DNA of 8,974 nucleotides from Candidatus Peregrinibacteria bacterium (GTDB taxonomy: Bacteria > Patescibacteriota > Gracilibacteria > UBA1369 > LOWO2-01-FULL-3), in the NCBI GenBank assembly GCA_016186245.1, contig JACPLZ010000034.1, positions 4,657 to 13,630 of the forward strand, in the 5' to 3' direction. This document shows positions 5,733-8,974 of this stretch, piece after piece. Every line of letters begins with the position of its first letter. Positions within the stretch are counted from its first letter, which is position 1. The translations under genes were made by a program, and so were the position numbers. A model generated the notes under the pieces. The model worked only from the letters and a program-made list of their open reading frames with translations. It was not told the DNA's origin and searched no databases.

Positions 5733-6297
5733 TGGTCGAGTCGTTGGCGTAGGCGGTTTTACGCTTGTGGAGGTGCTGATTGGCATTATGATTTTGACGG
5801 CGGCGATTGTGTCGGCGACAAATCTGCTGGTCGGGCTGATGCAGTCCAATCAGAACAATCTGACGACATTGCAGGCCTATTATTTTGCGCAGGAGGGGCT
5901 GGAGGCTGTCAGGAATGTGCGCGATAGCAATTGGCTTCATAACCAGAATTGGCTGGGGTCCGCCGCTGTCTGGGGTGAGGAATTGAAAATCGGCAATGAA
6001 TATGCGATTGAGCTGAAACCTTTTTCTTTTAACATGGCGCCGAGTGAGAGGACGGCTGATTTTGCAGACGCTGGAGAGGTTGGTAACTCGCGTCCGTGGG
6101 GTATTTCTTCGGCGGCCGGCGCTGATTTTTTGCGGAATATTGCCGGCGAGGAAACTGTTTTTAAACGGGTTGTTGGGATTAAACCATACGATAATCATGT
6201 CCTTGTGGAATCGAAAGTGAGCTGGAATCTGGGCGGTAAAGATCGGGAATTGGTTCTTTCAGAAATTTTAACCGATTGGAAAGGAGGCGCGTTATGA
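5707..6297 (+). CDS. Prepilin-type N-methylation protein, GspI/PilV-like pseudopilin
   Basis: The protein has 196 residues. The leader is longer (17 residues) and cleavage is expected at G17-F18 before FTLVEVLIGIMILTAAIV, with Glu at +5. The segment AYYFAQEGLEAVRNVRDSNW that follows the membrane helix is characteristic of PilV/GspI-type minor pilins, which join the tip complex that primes pilus assembly. The C-terminus (KVSWNLGGKDRELVLSEILT) is a typical terminal beta hairpin. It overlaps the preceding gene by 26 bp. Its TGA stop shares bases with the next ATG (ATGA at 6294-6297), and the Shine-Dalgarno of the next gene lies in its last codons. Confidence 0.85.
   Translation: MRQYKKNHSGRVVGVGGFTLVEVLIGIMILTAAIVSATNLLVGLMQSNQNNLTTLQAYYFAQEGLEAVRNVRDSNWLHNQNWLGSAAVWGEELKIGNEYAIELKPFSFNMAPSERTADFADAGEVGNSRPWGISSAAGADFLRNIAGEETVFKRVVGIKPYDNHVLVESKVSWNLGGKDRELVLSEILTDWKGGAL
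6281..6287 (+). promoter_or_regulatory. Canonical Shine-Dalgarno that fixes the start of the GspJ-like gene
   Basis: AAGGAGG lies six bases before the ATG at 6294. It is the only strong Shine-Dalgarno among the operon's starts, and it argues against the in-frame TTG at 6276, which lies upstream of it. Confidence 0.8.
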
Positions 6298-6872
6298 TAA
6301 AAAAAATTCTTAAAAACAGGGTGGCTTTTACACTGGTGGAAATGCTGATTGCGTTGTCGGTATTTGCGGCGTTTGTTTCCATTCTGATCAATTCTTACTC
6401 GGATGTGGTGAGAGGGCAGAGAGAGGCCAATGAATATCGGATTATGTATGTGGAGGCGCGGCGCATTTTCGACACTCTTACCGGAGAATTCCGTAATGGG
6501 ATGGTGGATTATGGTGCCTATTCCATGCCGGTTATCGGTGAGCAGAGTGAGTTGAAACTGGTGTCGAAAGACGGCTTGGTTAAGACTTATATGCGCTACC
6601 GTAATGATGTTGTGGAAATGAAAAAGGATACTGATTTTGAATTTACGCCGTTAAATTCCAGTCAGGTGAAAGTCCGTGATTTCAAGCTGTTTATTTCGCC
6701 ATCGATTGATCCATATAATGCCGATTTTGTTGGAAGCGATATCAGTCAGTTCCAACCAAAAATTACCGTGTATGCGGTGTTTGAGCGGGAACTTTTGAAC
6801 GGTAAAACTTTTTCCATGGATTTGCAGACGACTGTTTCTTCCAGAATTTACAATCAAATAAATGCAAAATAA
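6294..6872 (+). CDS. Prepilin-type N-methylation protein, GspJ/PilW-like pseudopilin
   Basis: From the ATG at 6294 the product has 192 residues. A short basic leader (MIKKILKNRVA) precedes FTLVEMLIALSVFAAFVSIL, with Glu at +5. The residue before the cleavage site is Ala11 rather than the near-invariant Gly, so processing may be slower or may need a tolerant peptidase. Following the helix, QREANEYRIMYVEARRIFDT and the later FKLFISPSIDPY and KITVYAVFER segments match the GspJ/PilW pattern of minor pilins. The in-frame TTG at 6276 is rejected because the Shine-Dalgarno sits inside that extension. The ATGA overlap with the previous gene and the 11-bp overlap with the next indicate coupled translation. 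Confidence 0.85.
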   Translation: MIKKILKNRVAFTLVEMLIALSVFAAFVSILINSYSDVVRGQREANEYRIMYVEARRIFDTLTGEFRNGMVDYGAYSMPVIGEQSELKLVSKDGLVKTYMRYRNDVVEMKKDTDFEFTPLNSSQVKVRDFKLFISPSIDPYNADFVGSDISQFQPKITVYAVFERELLNGKTFSMDLQTTVSSRIYNQINAK

Positions 6873-8007
6873 ATTGTGGAAAAACAGTGGAGGGACGGCT
6901 TTACTTGTAGCTCTTTTGGTTATGTCGGTATTGATGACTGTTTCCGTGTTGTTGTCGAGACTTGTTTTGAGAGAAACTCAGATTGTCAAAAAATTGATAG
7001 ATTCCGGTCGGGCTTATTATGCCGCAGAGTCGGGTGTGGAGCTGGCCCTGTATGGACTGGCGCAAAATCTGCCCGGCTGGGAAGCGGAAAATTCTTTTAA
7101 AGTTGATGAAAAAGCAGTGGGGGAATATGCCGTTGATAACCGCTGCAATGCTTATCCGTGTTTTGAAAAAGGTTATGATTTGAATGGAGTTGAGGCAAAG
7201 GAATTTTATGGAGCGCTTGATTTGAATGAATCGGTAAATGTTCCTCTTTTTGTGGTGGATGAAGAGGGTGTGCCGAGTCCGGTTGAAAATTTTACGGTTG
7301 AATTTTTTGCGACTTTTGATCCCAAGACTGATTTGGATGTTGCGTTAAGAGGCGGAGAATTATCGGGCTGGGATGTGATGCGCTGGAAAGTTTTTGGTAT
7401 CAATGAAATGTCCGCTGTTACGGAAACAATCAGTGATTTTACGGCTCTGTCGATGCAGAATATGGGTGGGGAATTTTTTACGACCAATGCCCAGAATCCT
7501 TCATGGTTTGGGACTAAAGACTGTGATGAACTTACCGGTCGTTATGCGGATGATATTCATTGCGCGCCGTATGTCGCGGGCTATGAGGACAGCCTGGTGG
7601 CAATTGATACGGAAGCGTTTGGGCAGGTGTCTAAAATTTATGCTGGCATCTGTTCCCAGACGGAGGCGCGGGAATATTATGCCTATCAGTATATCGGTGA
7701 TGGGCGGGAGTTAGCGGCTATAAATGGCTGTTATTCCATTAAGAAATTCCTGGATGAGCACAATTTAAATTATTTGTCGCTCACAAATTTGATCAATCCG
7801 GCGGTTTTTAAAGAACGATCCAACGAAGCGTTTAGAAAATTGTATTATCGCGTGGAGTTTGGGGAAGGGGAAACGTCCCGCCAGTATGCGGATGTTACTG
7901 CTCATGGCTATAGCGGCAACAGCAGGCAGAATATAAATGTGCAGATGAAAGACGGTTCGTTTATGCCGGTGTTTCATTTTTCGCTGTATAGCACTTATAA
8001 GGAATAG
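6862..8007 (+). CDS. PilX/GspK-like large minor pilin
   Basis: This is a large minor pilin of 381 residues, exported through the inner membrane. The N-terminus SGGTALLVALLVMSVLMTVS (9-28) is a pilin-like hydrophobic helix following a Gly-Gly, but it lacks the +5 Glu. The motif GRAYYAAESGVELALYGL at 49-66 is the signature of the PilX_N family. Lack of Glu5 is also known in GspK, which caps the pseudopilus tip. The long globular part has six cysteines (95, 100, 221, 234, 264, 290), enough for three disulfides, and many acidic residues. Located last in the operon after GspH-, I- and J-like proteins, it most likely completes a GspH/I/J/K-type tip complex. The start overlaps the preceding gene by 11 bp without a Shine-Dalgarno. 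Confidence 0.8.
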   Translation: MQNKLWKNSGGTALLVALLVMSVLMTVSVLLSRLVLRETQIVKKLIDSGRAYYAAESGVELALYGLAQNLPGWEAENSFKVDEKAVGEYAVDNRCNAYPCFEKGYDLNGVEAKEFYGALDLNESVNVPLFVVDEEGVPSPVENFTVEFFATFDPKTDLDVALRGGELSGWDVMRWKVFGINEMSAVTETISDFTALSMQNMGGEFFTTNAQNPSWFGTKDCDELTGRYADDIHCAPYVAGYEDSLVAIDTEAFGQVSKIYAGICSQTEAREYYAYQYIGDGRELAAINGCYSIKKFLDEHNLNYLSLTNLINPAVFKERSNEAFRKLYYRVEFGEGETSRQYADVTAHGYSGNSRQNINVQMKDGSFMPVFHFSLYSTYKE

Positions 8008-8028
8008 ATTTTCGTGATGTGAATAGTC

Positions 8029-8202
8029 TGTGTCATGCCGAATGTGTCATGCTGAATTTATTTCAGCATCTCTTCAGATTGAGAGATACGAGAGATCCTG
8101 AAACAAGTTCAGGATGACACGAAACAAGATACTGGAGAGGAGAAGTGATTTTTGCTCCGCAAAAATCTGCAGGATGACACGGATGAGTTCAGGATGACAC
8201 GA
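8029..8202. repeat. Cluster of palindromic repeats between the pilus operon and metG
   Basis: The best unit is 8043-8120. Its left arm hairpin is ATGCTGAA (8049-8056) and TTCAGCAT (8062-8069); its right arm hairpin is ATCCTGAA (8095-8102) and TTCAGGAT (8108-8115). The outer 29-base arms are inverted copies with about four differences. Extra pieces surround it: TGTGTCATGC occurs twice (8029-8038, 8043-8052), and CAGGATGACACG occurs three times (8110, 8170, 8190), two of them within the identical 16-mers at 8107-8122 and 8187-8202. The pattern suggests repeated insertion or local duplication. The G/C changes in the left stem are compensatory. Confidence 0.8.
8147..8167 (+). terminator. Hairpin with three-base loop, possible terminator of the pilus operon
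   Basis: GATTTTTGC (8147-8155) pairs perfectly with GCAAAAATC (8159-8167) around TCC. It is 140 bp after the last pilus gene and lies within the repeat cluster. No T-run follows, so an intrinsic terminator is uncertain; it may simply be part of a repeat. Confidence 0.3.
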
Positions 8203-8229
8203 TTGCGTTTTTTATGTTACGTTCTGCTC

Positions 8230-8974
8230 ATGAGCAAATACTATATAACTACGGCGATTGCCTATGTGAACGCGGCGCCCCATATCGGTTTTGCGCTTGA
8301 ATTGATTCAGGCCGATGCGATGGCGCGCTATCATCGTCTGCGCGGAGATGATACCTATTTTTTGACCGGCACCGATGAGCATGGAGTGAAGATTTATGAA
8401 ACCGCCCAAAAAGCGGGTATGTCGACGCAGGCTTTTGTCGACAAAAATGCTGGAATGTACAAAGCGCTGGAGGGGCTTTTAAACCTGTCCAACGATGATT
8501 TTGTGAGGACAAGTTCTTCGGCGCATAAAGAGGGTGTCAAGAAAATATGGAAGGCGATGTTTGAAAAAGGCGATATTTATAAAGGTGTTTATAAAGGGAA
8601 TTATTGCGTGGGCTGCGAAGCTTTTATTCCAGATAAGGATCTGACCGAAGAGGGTTTTTGTTCTATTCATAAAAAAAAGCCGGATATGCTGGAAGAGGAA
8701 AATTATTTTTTCAGGCTTTCGAAATATTCCTACAAAATCAAAAAAGCGATCAAAAGCGATAAACTGCTTGTCAGACCGGAGAGCCGGAAAAATGAAATGC
8801 TGAATATAATAGGGGATGAAGGTCTGAATGATGTGAGTTTTTCCAGGCCGAAGGAGGTTTTGCCGTGGGGTGTGGATGTCCCTGATGATGCCAGCCAGGT
8901 GATGTATGTGTGGTGCGATGCCCTGTCGAATTATATTACAGCTTTGGGTTATGCTGATGACGGAAAATTATTTA
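8230..8974 (+). CDS. metG: Methionyl-tRNA synthetase, N-terminal part (cut by window edge)
   Basis: MetG is the cytoplasmic class I synthetase that charges tRNA-Met and initiator tRNA. The 248 visible codons cover the Rossmann catalytic fold and the connective domain. The ATP-binding HIGH signature appears as PHIGF at 17-21, with Phe for the last His. GTDEHG follows at 47-52. The single zinc knuckle C126-x2-C129...C144-x2-H147 (CVGCEAF and CSIH) is the arrangement known from the Thermus-type enzyme rather than the four-Cys Escherichia coli type. NYFFRLSKY (158-166), DVSFSRP (201-207) and YVWCDALSNYI (226-236) are further family landmarks. The KMSKS loop and anticodon domain lie past the window. 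The ATG at 8230 is the first in frame and puts the family motif at the expected distance; no Shine-Dalgarno precedes it. Confidence 0.95.
   Translation, partial: MSKYYITTAIAYVNAAPHIGFALELIQADAMARYHRLRGDDTYFLTGTDEHGVKIYETAQKAGMSTQAFVDKNAGMYKALEGLLNLSNDDFVRTSSSAHKEGVKKIWKAMFEKGDIYKGVYKGNYCVGCEAFIPDKDLTEEGFCSIHKKKPDMLEEENYFFRLSKYSYKIKKAIKSDKLLVRPESRKNEMLNIIGDEGLNDVSFSRPKEVLPWGVDVPDDASQVMYVWCDALSNYITALGYADDGKLF

Noticed and set aside
2771..8007. UGA-recoding (code 25) lineage
   Set aside because: TGA ends the GspI-like gene in the expected place and no conserved gene contains an internal TGA.
8029..8202. CRISPR array
   Set aside because: The repeats are unevenly spaced, palindromic over two arms and lack uniform spacers; there are no cas genes in the window.

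Overview
The window looks like a chromosome segment from a Candidate Phyla Radiation (Patescibacteria) bacterium or a close relative. Three things suggest this: very tight or overlapping gene spacing, mostly absent Shine-Dalgarno sequences, and a cut-down type IV pilus / pseudopilin cluster whose proteins resemble those of that group. TGA is used as a stop (for example at 6295-6297), so the standard bacterial code applies and UGA-recoding lineages are unlikely. The assignment to a lineage is inference; no rRNA or other taxonomic marker is present.

Left part (1-2090). On the minus strand lie the first 63 codons of tilS (tRNA-Ile lysidine synthase) and, upstream of it, a small zinc-ribbon RNHCP-domain protein. 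A 48-bp inverted-repeat element separates the two and carries a spurious upstream ATG for tilS. On the plus strand, starting at 985 behind a plausible sigma-70-type promoter, is a 368-residue HNH endonuclease-type protein with a DUF222-like N-terminal part. Its linker contains an in-frame 73-75 bp double-hairpin repeat and, 50 bp earlier, a 24-bp perfect palindrome.

Middle (2091-2770). There is no intact gene here. A minus-strand open frame ending at 2161 encodes about 99 plausible residues with three cysteines but has no start codon, so it looks like the 3' remnant of a broken gene. It seems to be cut at about 2460/2461, where a different kind of sequence with a 15-bp inverted repeat begins. 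A well-formed promoter (2721-2749) then leads into the pilus operon.

Pilus operon (2771-8007, plus strand). Seven genes are packed with 1-2 bp gaps or overlaps: a PilN-like and a PilO-like inner-membrane alignment protein, the PilC/GspF platform protein, three class III prepilins (GspH/FimT-like, GspI/PilV-like, GspJ/PilW-like) and a large PilX/GspK-like minor pilin with six cysteines. Together they would build the membrane platform and the tip or priming complex of a pilus. The motor ATPases, PilM, prepilin peptidase and a major pilin are not in this window and must be encoded elsewhere if the machine works.

Right end (8008-8974). An intergenic stretch is filled with copies of the same double-hairpin repeat that sits inside the HNH gene. 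It is followed by the first 248 codons of metG (methionyl-tRNA synthetase), cut by the window end. The most unusual signal in the window is this mobile-looking palindromic repeat family, found in intergenic DNA and also translated within a protein.
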